Shown here: positions 54,101 to 64,000 of the stretch, in pieces
How the letters are laid out: each line of letters begins with the position of its first letter
Position numbering within the stretch: position 1 is the stretch's first letter
NCBI GenBank assembly: GCA_013398175.1
Contig: VZRZ01001244.1
Location: 1,369,282 to 1,433,281 of the forward strand
DNA length: 64,000 nt
Direction: 5' to 3'
From: Climacteris rufus
Lineage: Eukaryota > Chordata > Aves > Passeriformes > Climacteridae
Notes under the pieces: generated by a model
The model's database searches: none
Told to the model about the DNA's origin: nothing
Seen by the model: only the letters and a program-made list of their open reading frames with translations
Position numbers and translations under genes: made by a program

Positions 54101-54811
54101 ATACTATATTGATTTTGCTTATATAATAAACAGAAAATTAAATAAGAATTACACTTTTCTATCATATTGTTTTAAACTCTTCTGTACTGGTGGAACTAAA
54201 GGCAAATTTTCAAACACTCTTTGGAGTAAAGATTTGGTCTGCTTAGTACTGAGGATCTTCTCTCACTGTTGAGAAAAAAAAAATCCCACTTTTGTAACTC
54301 AAAGGGGCAATCTAATGAAATAGGGAGACTGTTTTCTAAACACGTAACTGAATGCTCCAGATTTATCTTATGTAATGATAATATATGGCTTATTTCAATT
54401 TTTGTTCATATCTTAAAACTTCAGCCTATTCTTGTTTGTAAATGTTAGGACTGCTGGGGCAGTAATGATCACTGTCATAAGAGGAACTCATTTTGTGGTC
54501 AGGGACAACTAATGAACACATTTGAGCAGATCAAGTGCTGAGTGAAATGACTCTTACAGGTTCTGTCCACTCAGTAAACTTCACTGAATTTTGTGTTCTC
54601 TGACTTCTGCTAAATGTAGATGATTATTTTACTTACTGATACAAAATTGAGCTCTTATTATTGAACTGAATCTATGTATATTGAAAACACATTTGCATAG
54701 ATTTAATTATTTAATTGAATTATACTTGATTTGTTTATATTACTGTATTATATTATTGATGTATAGTAATTTAAGTACCTGTTTATATTAAAAGTATTTT
54801 TTTATTTGCAG

Positions 54812-54887
54812 AGGGCTCTTTATTTCTATCCATGACCGGGGTCACATTGCTACAATGCTTAAATCCTGGCCAGAAAGTGTCATCAAG
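54812..54887 (+). CDS. ME1: Malic enzyme, coding exon 4
   Basis: A short exon of 76 nt. One base completes the Arg codon split with exon 3 (AG|A), then 25 codons end in Lys exactly at AAG|GTAAGT, a near-consensus donor, so the following intron is phase 0. The acceptor is a T-rich tract ending in TTTGCAG. The translation reads GLFISIHDRGHIATMLKSWP followed by ESVIK. GLFI.IHDRGHIA is a malic-enzyme signature in the N-terminal domain, and the histidine-rich turn lies near the malate-binding region in known structures. The exon is too short to stand out as an open frame; it is identified by motif and by phase continuity with exons 3 and 5. Confidence 0.92.
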
Positions 54888-56083
54888 GTAAGTCCCATTT
54901 TAGTTGCATAACAAAGCTGATGCTGTTTTGTACCCAAGATGTCTTGGTTAAGATATTTTTAATAAGCTTTTTGTCCATTTAGATTTTGGTGATTTCAGAA
55001 CTCATTTTTTAAACAGTTAGAATGCTGTTGAAGCCAAAGTTTGAGGCGTTTAAACTGTTACTTGTTTGGCTACAGGCATGCTTTACTTATTAATTAGTCA
55101 ATTACATTTAATATTATGCACAAAAAACTCCTGAATGCTTTTTCTGCATTTCAGGGAAGCACAGAGTGGTTGAGGTAGGAAGGCACTTTTGGAGATCCAG
55201 TAGTCCATCCTCCTGCTCAAACAAGGTCAGCCAGGACAGCCAGGTTACTCAGGGCTATTTCCAGCCTTTGGGTTTTATGTATCTCCAAGGGTGGAGACTC
55301 CACAAGATCTTTCAGCAACCCCATTCTAGTGTCTGAGTTAATAGTTCTCCACTTATGCCGCTTCATGAGCTCTCTCACAAATTTCCAACTAAAATGGCTT
55401 GTCACTGAGTATGACAAGGATATTATTGTGTTGTCAGCTGTTTGCCATGCTGAGCACTTCTGTCCTTTACTATGAAAAGTCTTTCTTTATAGCATAGACA
55501 GTTTGTAGGGTTTACTAAGTTATTATATTCCTGTCAATGAATACACATGCTTCCTGATATGTGTAAGTATGATGGAGTGTGTTATTTGCTCAAGGGAAGA
55601 AGAAATACATCTTTGAAGGGTAAGAACCAGGTGCTTGTAGACAGCCCTGTCAAAGGCCAGTAGGAGTGGCTGGCTCTGGTTCTGCTGAAAACAGATATGA
55701 CAAAACCCAGGAGCTCGTGGTTCTTCTTTTTTTTGTGGATAACTTCCTCTCCCTTCCTATTCTGTTTTTATTCTGTTGACAGAAAAATGTGAGAGGGAAC
55801 AATGCCAGTTCCCTTGTAATGCAATACTAAATACCTCTCTTGTGTATTCTTAAAAGTTTTATATGAAAGTCCCATTTACAGTGAAGCAAGAGTCTAAAAT
55901 AGTGTAACAAAACCACTGTAAAATACAATAAAACAATGTTGTACTTTTGTTGTCCTGTTGATTTGTTTGTACCTTTTAGAGTTTTTGCAGGAAAAATAGC
56001 AAACGATGGCAAGAAAATAATAGAATGCTTAGTACATACAAGCAAAGAAGTGATTTTTATGGTGCTTTTATTTTTTCCTCCAG
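54888..56083 (+). other. ME1: Malic enzyme intron 4
   Basis: The shortest intron here, about 1.2 kb, from donor GTAAGT to an acceptor with a strong pyrimidine tract (TTTTATTTTTTCCTCCAG). It carries one minus-strand CR1 fragment at about 55155-55400. The remainder is unremarkable unique sequence. Confidence 0.88.
55155..55400 (-). repeat. CR1 fragment, antisense
   Basis: 'cacagagtggttgaggtagg' followed by 'aaggcacttttggagatcca' and 'gtagtccatcctcctgctca' is the reverse complement of the CR1 3' end. The body continues through 'atctccaagggtggagactc' and then degrades. It lies inside the short intron between exons 4 and 5. Confidence 0.8.
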
Positions 56084-56245
56084 GCTATTGTGGTGACAGA
56101 TGGAGAACGTATTCTTGGTCTTGGAGACCTTGGCTGTTATGGAATGGGCATTCCTGTTGGTAAACTGGCACTTTATACAGCATGTGGAGGAGTAAAACCT
56201 TATGAATGTCTGCCAGTGATGTTGGATGTGGGAACAGATAATGAG
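56084..56245 (+). CDS. ME1: Malic enzyme, coding exon 5 (catalytic lysine segment)
   Basis: The exon is 162 nt (54 codons) with phase 0 at both ends, bounded by TTTCCTCCAG and GAG|GTAAAT. The translation begins AIVVTDGERILGLGDLGCYG, continues MGIPVGKLALYTACGG and ends VMLDVGTDNE. In animal malic enzymes the Arg of TDGERILGLGD binds the malate carboxylate (Arg165 in human ME2), and the Lys of GIPVGKL is the catalytic base (Lys183 in ME2). Both are present. GCYGMGIPVGK and ACGGV exclude ME2, which reads GVYGMG and ACAG. The exon is intact. The next expected exon, starting with a segment like LLKDPLYIG, was not found in the remaining 7.7 kb and should lie downstream of the window. Confidence 0.93.
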
Positions 56246-57770
56246 GTAAATCCTTTTCTAAAGTATAGCAATAATTGGCTATTTGAAGGGAACTATATAA
56301 AAGCAGAATTATTAAAAGTCGATTTTTTTTTGTTACAATACTGACTTTTATTCAGTGCAAACTAAAAAGTCCTAAGGAGAATGTCTCATTCTGATATACA
56401 GTGAAGATATTCTAATGTGCAATGTAAACTGTTTTGTAAAGGTTAAGTAATTAAGGACATTGTTGTCTGTAAAAACGTGCTGCATACATTCTATGTGTTA
56501 AAAAGTAGTATGGAAAATTTGATCTCAAGAAGAGGAGGATGACAGAGTCAAAATAGAATTTAAGGCAGCATTCTTTCTCCACTTCTGCCACATAATTTCT
56601 CTGCAGTGATTTCAGATGTGCAGTCTGAATTTAGATTCAGAATAACTGTGCTCCTTGTTTTTGTTGAGCTGCTTGAAGATGTAGCCTGATCCTTGCTGAG
56701 AAGGTGTGTCTATGTACTTCAGTTATACATTCACTTGAGTTATAAAAAGCAATGTAATGCTGTAAATTCTCCCCAAGTGAGGTTCTAGTGCTTCAAGTAG
56801 GTGGATCTTACCCTCTTTAACTTGGCTTCACATTTGTGTGAAATGCAGAGATTTAAACTTGTTGAAAATTGGCTCTATTCTTTCTAGTTCTCCTGGGATT
56901 ACTGGTTAATTCCTTGGCACCTGATCTTCCTTTTTTGTTTTAAAGATTATCTGAATACTTGAAGAGTCTGAATGACATCAAATTAAAAAAAAAAAACAAC
57001 CTAAACTACCTGCAATATCATTATGCTTTTGCAGAAGTAAACACATCATACTATAAATGATGCGAGTTTTAAACCTTATGCATGATAAATGTATCAGAGA
57101 TTTATGTGTTTTTATAGGTAAATAAAGCATTCCTGCACCAGTAGATTTAGCTGGGTCTTCTAGATTTTTGGGTTGGGTGTGTGCATTTTCAGCTTTCTAT
57201 GCACACCTCCACCCCTGTCCCACTGGAATAATTTAGACAATACATCATGAAAGCATTACTGAACGAGAAATGTCTGCTACCCTCTCTCTCTATTCCCCCA
57301 GAGCCCTTCTAAAAGCAGAGAGACTTTCTTGTGAGATGTGTGTGAGCACTGTAGGTTGTAGCCCTATCAGATCATGTACAAGTCTCAGTAGCTATAAAAT
57401 ACTTTTACTCTTGGTTTGAGCAGCTGGGCCAGTTTTGTAATCTATTAATGAATGTTTCTAGGCAGTTAATTGTATCAGCTACTTCTGATACTTCAATAGG
57501 CTTTTCATTTTGTTTTTATGCTTGTGTTTCATTGTAATTTTTAATTGCATATTATTTTCTTGAAAGATATCAAACATACACACACAGCAGTAGCAAAACC
57601 TGCTTACCCATGGTAGTAGCCCAACTTTCATGTCACTGTTCTTGTGACTAAACAGTGAGTTCAGTGTGTATGAAAGAGTGGCACACATGAAGTATTACAA
57701 GGAGTAAATTATCAATTACTCCAGCTGGAGTTTGTTGTTGCTCTGAAATACCTTCTGACCAGGAGGATGC

Positions 57771-57790
57771 TTTTTTTTTTTTTTTTTTTT
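57771..57790 (+). repeat. T20 homopolymer
   Basis: Twenty uninterrupted T. No recognisable retrocopy or LINE body is attached on the minus strand, so it is listed as a simple repeat only. Confidence 0.95.
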
Positions 57791-60194
57791 AATATGGGTT
57801 CTTATATTAGGACCATAGGGAATGAGATCTCTGAGTTCTGCTCTTGGGTTATGAACAGGTGGGACTTTGTTGCTGTACTCTTTAACTAATCAGACTACAT
57901 GGGCCTGATAATATTCATTAATGGGAGCTTGGATGTAGTTCCCAGACTCCTTTAGTCAAAGTCAGAGTTCCTGGGGCACCATCTCCCTTAATTTCTTCCC
58001 TCTAACCCCCTCTGTCTCACCTGGTAGCACATCCCTTTTCCCTCCTTACCACTCGTGTTCATGTAATCAGGTGATGAGTCACTGTAGAGAACTGAAATGA
58101 CTGAAAAGCATTCACATTTTGCTGGCTAAGCTGATTATATTATGTCAGGCTGCTCTGGAATTGCACTGCAGTTCCTTATCTTAAAATCTAAACCTCTTGA
58201 ACAAATAACTGTGTTTTTAGGCTATTTTTTCTTAGTCTAGCCAGGATTTTCCATAATAAGACACAACAGAAATCACTCTCACAACTTGAGTACATATAAA
58301 TAATAATTATGCTGAACATGTTTTTTGAAATGTACAGATGTTTTCCATTTAGATTAGTTCCTTCTCCCGTTCTGTGGGGGCCTCCCTGCTTTAAAGAAAG
58401 TTTTAAAAAATGTGCTATTGGCAACCATAATGCGGAGGTGCTCAACCTGCAAATTCTTCAGAAAGACTAATTCTTACTCTAAAGCAGATTGCAAAAAAAT
58501 CCCAGCTTCACAAGTTCTCATCCTGTATTGTTTTGTTGTGTACTGAACTCAAAACACTAACTTTGAGGAGCAACTCACTCAATTTCAGATGGTTATTAAA
58601 GTCCTTGTTACTGTTAGTTTTAGCAGAGGTATTTTTAGCTAGGGTATTATCCTATTACTCATAAAACCAAGGAAAGAAAAGAGAAGCAAGTAAAACATTT
58701 TTATATAGTTGCCAAGATAATAAGCAAGAGAAATGGAAACTGCTTATTTATGGGTATAAAAAATTGATCTAGTAGAAAGTCCTGTGTGACCAAGCTAGTA
58801 AATGGTTCCATGTAATCAATGTGGGACTGAGTGTCCAAATGAAGCAGTGTTGAGTGCTGCCAAAAATAATAGGCCTGTTTTGTAAGGTATTGACAAATCA
58901 AGTAATTACTGAGGGACATTTTTATCCAAAGCATTTAAACTATTATTTGGTGTACTACTAGTCTTTTACTACAAACCATGGCAATCTCACTAAAAATTCT
59001 GCCTTACCCAAGAGCCGTGTATTTTTTAGGTGTGAGGATGGTGCTTCTTAGGTGGGATTTCAATCCAATTAAAACATACTCAATCACTAGTCTCCGTGAG
59101 GATACAAAAGTGTTGTTGGGAATCCTGAGGTGATATGATCTGTGGATTCTGAGTGTTCATTTAATGTTGTAGCTTTATATGTTAAATCACCTTGAAATGG
59201 TTAAAGAAATAGATTTTGGAAGAGAATAGTTGTCAAAATACAAACAGCTGCAATTTAGTGGAGACCTACCTGAAACACATGTACTGAGCATCAGGAGTGG
59301 GATGGTTTAAAGATGATAGAAATAATCAAGCTGTATCAAATGGAAACATTTAAACATTAAAATGAGAGTGATAATTGTTTTCTACTTAAAAGATGTGATT
59401 AAACTCTCACAAAATAGACAATGTTGAGACAGGCCTGTTTGGTTAAAAATCAGCCTGGCTTACAGGGATATGAAAACTGGCAGTTTAATAAAACCAAACA
59501 AACAGCAAAACCTAGTAATAGAAATTAAGTTCAAAAACTGTGTTCACAGGCAGTAAAAATGCAAAACACACTAAAGAAAAGTAACTTAATGAAAATAATC
59601 ATGAATAGTAAGAATGAGGTTTTCTGTTGTTCCTGATGCTTTTCCTTAATGATGAAACATATGGAAATATTAGATTGTCGCTGTAAATATGGTAGATACT
59701 TCTAAAATGTCAGTTTTATATATCTTGGCCAGAAGTCCTATTTTCCATTTTATTAACAGCAAATGAATATGTTTAACAAAAGCTTTAAACGTTTGTCAAG
59801 ATCCTTAAATCAGAATGTCCAAATACTGCTTTGGCCTGTTCTTTCCAGAAAAAAAAATTTTGGTAAAAGCTTTCTGCACCATCCTGAGCTGGGTGGGGAG
59901 GAAGTGCTAGCTTTTTTTTAGGTCTATCTGGAATGAATTGAAAAAATCAGGAAGACTGGATTAAGGTAAGGCTCCTATTGAAAATACAATGATCCTGGTC
60001 TAATGAGAGTTTACAGATTTTTGGTTGACTTATTTTTTACCTTTGAAAGACATTTGAATTAATACTGTTTCTTTTAAGAAACTAGACCAATGAAAAAGCA
60101 AAGCAGCCCTCCTGTGTTACTGGAGGAAATGTGATTTAAAATATGTGTTTCTGTGAGGAATAATAAAATACTTGTGGGTTTATGGTACCTCAGG

Positions 60195-60330
60195 GTTTTT
60201 TCAGCTCTGCAATGTTTAATATCTTTATCAATGACTTGGAGGCACTATTTTTATTGTTCAAGGGTCACAAAAGAGGCATGGTTTAAAGTACTACTAGCCA
60301 TCCATTCAGAGCAGGAATGAAATCTAGCAA
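60195..60330 (+). repeat. Degraded CR1 reverse-transcriptase fragment
   Basis: 'tttaatatctttatcaatga' encodes the CR1 RT motif FNIFINDL, and 'ccattcagagcagg' further on also fits the CR1 body. The intervening sequence is badly degraded. It may be the 5' remnant of the same CR1 copy as the piece at 60968-61268, broken by indels. Confidence 0.5.
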
Positions 60331-60967
60331 GACTGATGGCTTGTGTTATATAGAAGTCAAACCAGTGGTGAAAGGGTTTCTTTTGACCATAAAAGTTTTA
60401 ATCTAATACTGGATGCTTAGCAGAGGAATGAGAACTGTGTTTATTTGATTCCTTAGAAGAGAAGCTCTGACAAGTTCATGGCTGCCAGACCAATTCTAAA
60501 CTGATCACATGTGTAAATTTAATACTGGCAATGGCCAGTTGTGGGAGATTTGGAAAGATTGTGTGTTAGCATTTAGACTTAAACCATTTACCATACATTT
60601 CAGTTTAGGTAGAAAGCATTCAACTCTTTTAAATAGTACCTTCACACAATAAGGAAGAGCCAAGACAGCTCATATTGAAAGGACTTTTTTTACACAGGCA
60701 GTTTTTAGCAGAAGACATTGTGGTGCTCTGAGCACCGGGACAATGCCACATGCCAGCCATCAGGATTGCCCAGGGGTCAGAAGTCACTCCAGCTGCATCT
60801 GTGATTGCTGCAAGGAGGCTGGACACACAGACATTCTCTTGCCCTGTGTAGACATAGCTAAATACCTGACCGGTCACATATTTGTGCCATTAATGTACAG
60901 ATAAATCATGATGGCCAGTTCTCTTTTAAAAAATGAATATCTGAACTCTTTTTTATTCTGTTGTATA

Positions 60968-61268
60968 ACTGTTGGTCTCTCCTCCAAAGTAACAAGAGAT
61001 AGGATGAGAGAAAATGGCCTCAAGTTGCACCAGGTGATGTCTAGATTGGATATTAGGAACAGTTTCTTCACAGAAAGGGTTGTCAAGCATTGGAACAGGC
61101 TGCCCAGGGAAGTGGTGGAGTCATCATCCTTGGAGGTATTTAAAAGTTATGTTGCTGTGGTGCTTAGAGGCATTGTTTAGTGGTGGACTTGGCAGTGCTG
61201 GGTTAAGAGTTGGACTTGTTGATCTTAAAGGTCTTTTCCAACCTAAGTAATTCTATGATTCTATGATT
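60968..61268 (+). repeat. CR1 LINE 3' end with octamer tail, sense
   Basis: The plus-strand frame shows the CR1 ORF2 C-terminus: TRDRMRENGLKLHQ, FFTERVVKHWNRLPREVVES and SLEVFKSY, ending in a stop near 61180. It is followed by the 3' UTR ('gatcttaaaggtcttttcca') and the diagnostic terminal repeat 'attctatgattctatgattt'. This is the best-preserved CR1 copy in the window and strong evidence for a bird (or at least sauropsid) genome. Confidence 0.93.
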
Positions 61269-64000
61269 TAAGTACTTAAAAGTGCATAAGAGAGAGAAAT
61301 TTTCAGGGCAGCTGCTAGGCCAGCTACTCCTTCAATCTGCGACACTTCAGGGACTTGTGGGCTGCTATTTCAAGTTGTTTCCTGCATGCTTGCTTTGGAA
61401 TATTTTTTCTCTTGACTTACTAAAATATTGAAATGCAGGAATGTGATGGTTCTCACAGTTGCTCTAAATAGGTCAATGAGCGTGCCTGGGCTGGCAGTTC
61501 CAACTCCTCTGGAGGAATGACAGGCATCTGTGCTGGAATATGCAATCCAGAAAAACTGAGGTGCAAATTCAAGCTCAGTTTTTCAGCTTGTCCTGGTTAG
61601 CTTTCTGTATTTTCCTAAATTATTTCCAATTGTCCTAAGAATTGGTACCAGCCTCCCAAGATTTGTATTTTTCAGGACTACCTACCTATGAATGTGCAAA
61701 TAGAAACTGTTGAGAAAACAGAAACAAACCCACTTTTATTATTCATATTTCAACCAAAATAGAAACTTGGACAGTGGAAAGCTGATTATAGAGGAAACCT
61801 GCAATTTCATACCTTATCAATCTAAAGATACAAATATGTCAATTAATAATGTAAATTGTGCACAGCTGCAGGAATTTCTAAATAAAAGAGAATCACAATT
61901 TGCAGAGGAGTGGCACTTTTTTTAAGGTAATAAATGCGTAATGGGAATGATTATGCTCTCTGATTTTAAAAAGGTTGCCCTCCTGTTACCTTCCCCTTGA
62001 ATGATAATCATTAGAACTGGAGACAACACTTCAGTGACAGTTTTACTGTAAAATAGAAGTAATATTTCCTGAATTGTATGAAAAGAGATAGATCTTTTTT
62101 ATGTAGACAGGACCAATTTTTGTATCTGGTGCATATATGAGAATCTCATTTCTAGGTTATATTCTCCAGTGTGTTCCCTAGTACTTTTGTGACCAAAACT
62201 GGTTTCTAGATGTGCAGCCTTTCATTTAGATATATTAAAATGTTATTGACCAAATAATCTGGTTGACAAAAAGATGCTTTTTAGCATGTTCCACAACACA
62301 GGCCAAGGAAGGTGCTCAAAGGTCATACTGTGGCTCATGGTGCTGAGTTCCAGGCATGAAAATTTGTAAAACTGTCAATGAAGTAAATCTTCTGTGGTTT
62401 TTTTATCTTTTGGCTGCTGTCTATCTGTGCCAATCTGGTAGGAGGTAAATGCATTTTCCTTCATGCCACGATTCTGGCCGAAGCTTTCAGCCCCTGCCAC
62501 GGCACATCTTCTCTTTGTGAGTTCTTTGAACAGACATTTGAGATAAGACACAGTAAAAATACTTCAGAGTTTCTTCAGTCTCAAAATGTTTAGTAAGTGT
62601 TATCTATAATTTGGCAGCACAGAAAAGTGCTTTGTCGTTAATAACAAGGTGCAAAATGGCCTCAAGCACCTCTCGTGCAGATTATTTATACCTCAGATTG
62701 TCCAATTAGGGAGATGTTGCATAGGATATTTTCAATAAAAACCCAATAATCAGTTCTTCTTATCCCGCACTGCAGAACTTTAGAACCGATGGCAGAAAAT
62801 ACAAGTTTTTGGAGAAGAAAGGGGAAGTAGCAAAGGTAAAAAAGGAAGTTATAAAACAACACCTAAACCCTCCATTTTGGACACTATTTTTACAATATTT
62901 CATAAACCAAAATGTCTGCACTTCTATCTAATTCACCTAGTGACATAACCTTAACTATACAGCATTAATTTCAAAGTTATCACACTACAGGGGAAGTCCC
63001 TTCCAGGGTCCAAGATCAAATGAGGTGTATTTCTGTGGATCATAACCTGTTAAAGCAGAAAGAGTGAAACTCTCAGAATTCAGGGTTCCAACACCTTCAC
63101 CAGTTAAATTCTATTTTACAAGTGGATTTTTTTCCCTCTCAGATCTTGCTTCTAGATCCTTCACTGGTAGTACACAGGCAGCAAAGGAGAAAATACATGA
63201 ACAATCCTTTCTCTTCCCCTTTCCCAACTTCCAGTTTGCAAGAAAATAGTGATTGTATATTACTTTTCCTAGAGTCAATGTCATGAGTAATTTTTTCTGT
63301 TCTCTTTTCGGTGTTCAGAAGTACTGAAAAGTAAAGTAATTTCTGAATTTATAGTCTTGTCTAGCCCATTGTGCAGAAGAAAAAAAATCCCATACCATTT
63401 AATTTTGTCATAATCGGTAGTCTTCTTTTAAGTCTATTGAGTTATTTGAAGTGGGCTGAATATGCATTAGAAGAGGGAATGGACAGGGGCATCTGTTTTT
63501 ATAAATGCATATTCTAAAATTGGGGGGTTTAGTGTCATACTTCCAGTGTGTTTCAAAAGGTTCCACCTCTCAAATAAATATGGCATCATCAGTCCCTTCT
63601 AAACATGCTTTTTTGAAACAACAGGAACAGCAGAAACTGTGACAGCATCGATATTACACTTGCAAATGTAAATAATGATCTGGGGAAGGGATGGTACTTA
63701 CAAGAGCCACCATTTCCCCTCGGTGCAGGGACTGGTGGGTGACATGTTTGAGTGAATCACAAGTATCTGACAGCTGTTTCTTGGTCTTTAATGCTCTTAC
63801 TAAATAGCTACAGTATGTCTGATAATACATTCACAACTTGAAAATTTCAAAAGTGATTTTTACCCACTGTTTTAACTCAGGTGGGTTGAGAATTTGTAAG
63901 CGTAGTAATAAATCTAGATTTCCCCAAGATACTGAGGTTCCCGGTGTATTTCTGTCTTTTAAAGACAGCATTTTGAAGAATCTTTGTCTTCTATTTTGTC

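Larger units (their letters stand above)
36823..54811 (+). other. ME1: Malic enzyme intron 3 (18 kb)
   Basis: The longest complete intron in the window. Donor GTACGT is at 36823; the acceptor is a T-rich tract ending TTTGCAG at 54811. It contains a minus-strand CR1 fragment (38140-38591) directly followed by a plus-strand CR1 3' end (38594-38661), an A14 run at 45180-45193, short tandem repeats at 38914-38935 and 40780-40813, and a long AT-rich stretch before exon 4 (about 54600-54810). Apart from these I see no identifiable gene, RNA or element. Open frames such as the one at 43875-44192 lack recognisable similarity and splice context. Confidence 0.85.
56246..64000 (+). other. ME1: Malic enzyme intron 5, 5' part
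   Basis: It starts at donor GTAAAT and runs off the window. No exon with malic-enzyme residues was found in it. It contains a T20 run (57771-57790), a weak CR1 body fragment (about 60195-60330) and a good CR1 3' end (60968-61268). Between these, and from about 61300 to 64000, I see only unique AT-rich sequence without identifiable features. Confidence 0.8.

Noticed and set aside
29380..56245. Assignment to ME2 or ME3
   Set aside because: ME2 is excluded by LQDRNEKLFY, GCYGMGIPVGK and ACGG. ME3 is closer, but QQLNIHGLLPP, the NFERL segment and the SWPESVIK ending fit bird ME1 better. Without exon 1 a mitochondrial presequence cannot be formally excluded.
60629..60877. 82-codon minus-strand frame between CR1 pieces
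   Set aside because: It begins with GTG, has no recognisable motif, and sits in repeat-rich intronic DNA.
56246..64000. Search for malic enzyme exon 6
   Set aside because: No stretch resembling the next conserved segment (LLKDPLYIG-like) preceded by an acceptor was found.
1..64000. tRNA, snRNA, rRNA genes, CRISPR arrays or prokaryotic systems
   Set aside because: No tRNA B-box-like context with a cloverleaf, no snRNA or rRNA signature and no regular repeat-spacer arrays were seen. The sequence is plainly vertebrate intronic DNA.

Overview
This is vertebrate, almost certainly avian, genomic DNA. It is AT-rich and intron-dominated. It carries several CR1 LINE fragments with the bird-type 3' end (ATTCTATG repeats) and one split gene. 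There are no bacterial-type operons, CRISPR arrays or phage genes, and no RNA gene that I could recognise.

The one gene I can support is a malic enzyme on the + strand, best matched to cytosolic NADP-dependent malic enzyme ME1. Four consecutive internal coding exons are visible: 29380-29513, 36673-36822, 54812-54887 and 56084-56245. All have GT-AG splice sites and compatible phases. Joined, they encode 174 complete codons (134+150+76+162 = 522 nt) of the N-terminal half of the enzyme, including the segment with the catalytic tyrosine and the segment with the catalytic lysine. By comparison with the human gene these are exons 2 to 5. Exon 1, the promoter and all exons after exon 5 lie outside the window or were not seen.

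Layout: 1-29379 is the 3' part of intron 1. It holds an internally deleted antisense CR1 (about 4097-5600), smaller CR1 pieces, a pair of diverged copies of an unidentified repeat (about 6391-6590 and 8477-8595), and a CpG-rich LTR-like segment on the minus strand (about 19200-19745). 29514-36672 is intron 2, with one CR1 3' end. 36823-54811 is intron 3 (18 kb), with a back-to-back pair of inverted CR1 copies at 38140-38665. 54888-56083 is intron 4, with one antisense CR1. 56246-64000 is the 5' part of intron 5, with a well-preserved CR1 3' end at 60968-61268.

I found no convincing undescribed system. The most interesting points are the CpG-rich antisense LTR-like insertion, the inverted CR1 pair, the unidentified two-copy repeat, and the frame-preserving (symmetric) exons 3 and 5 of the enzyme gene.
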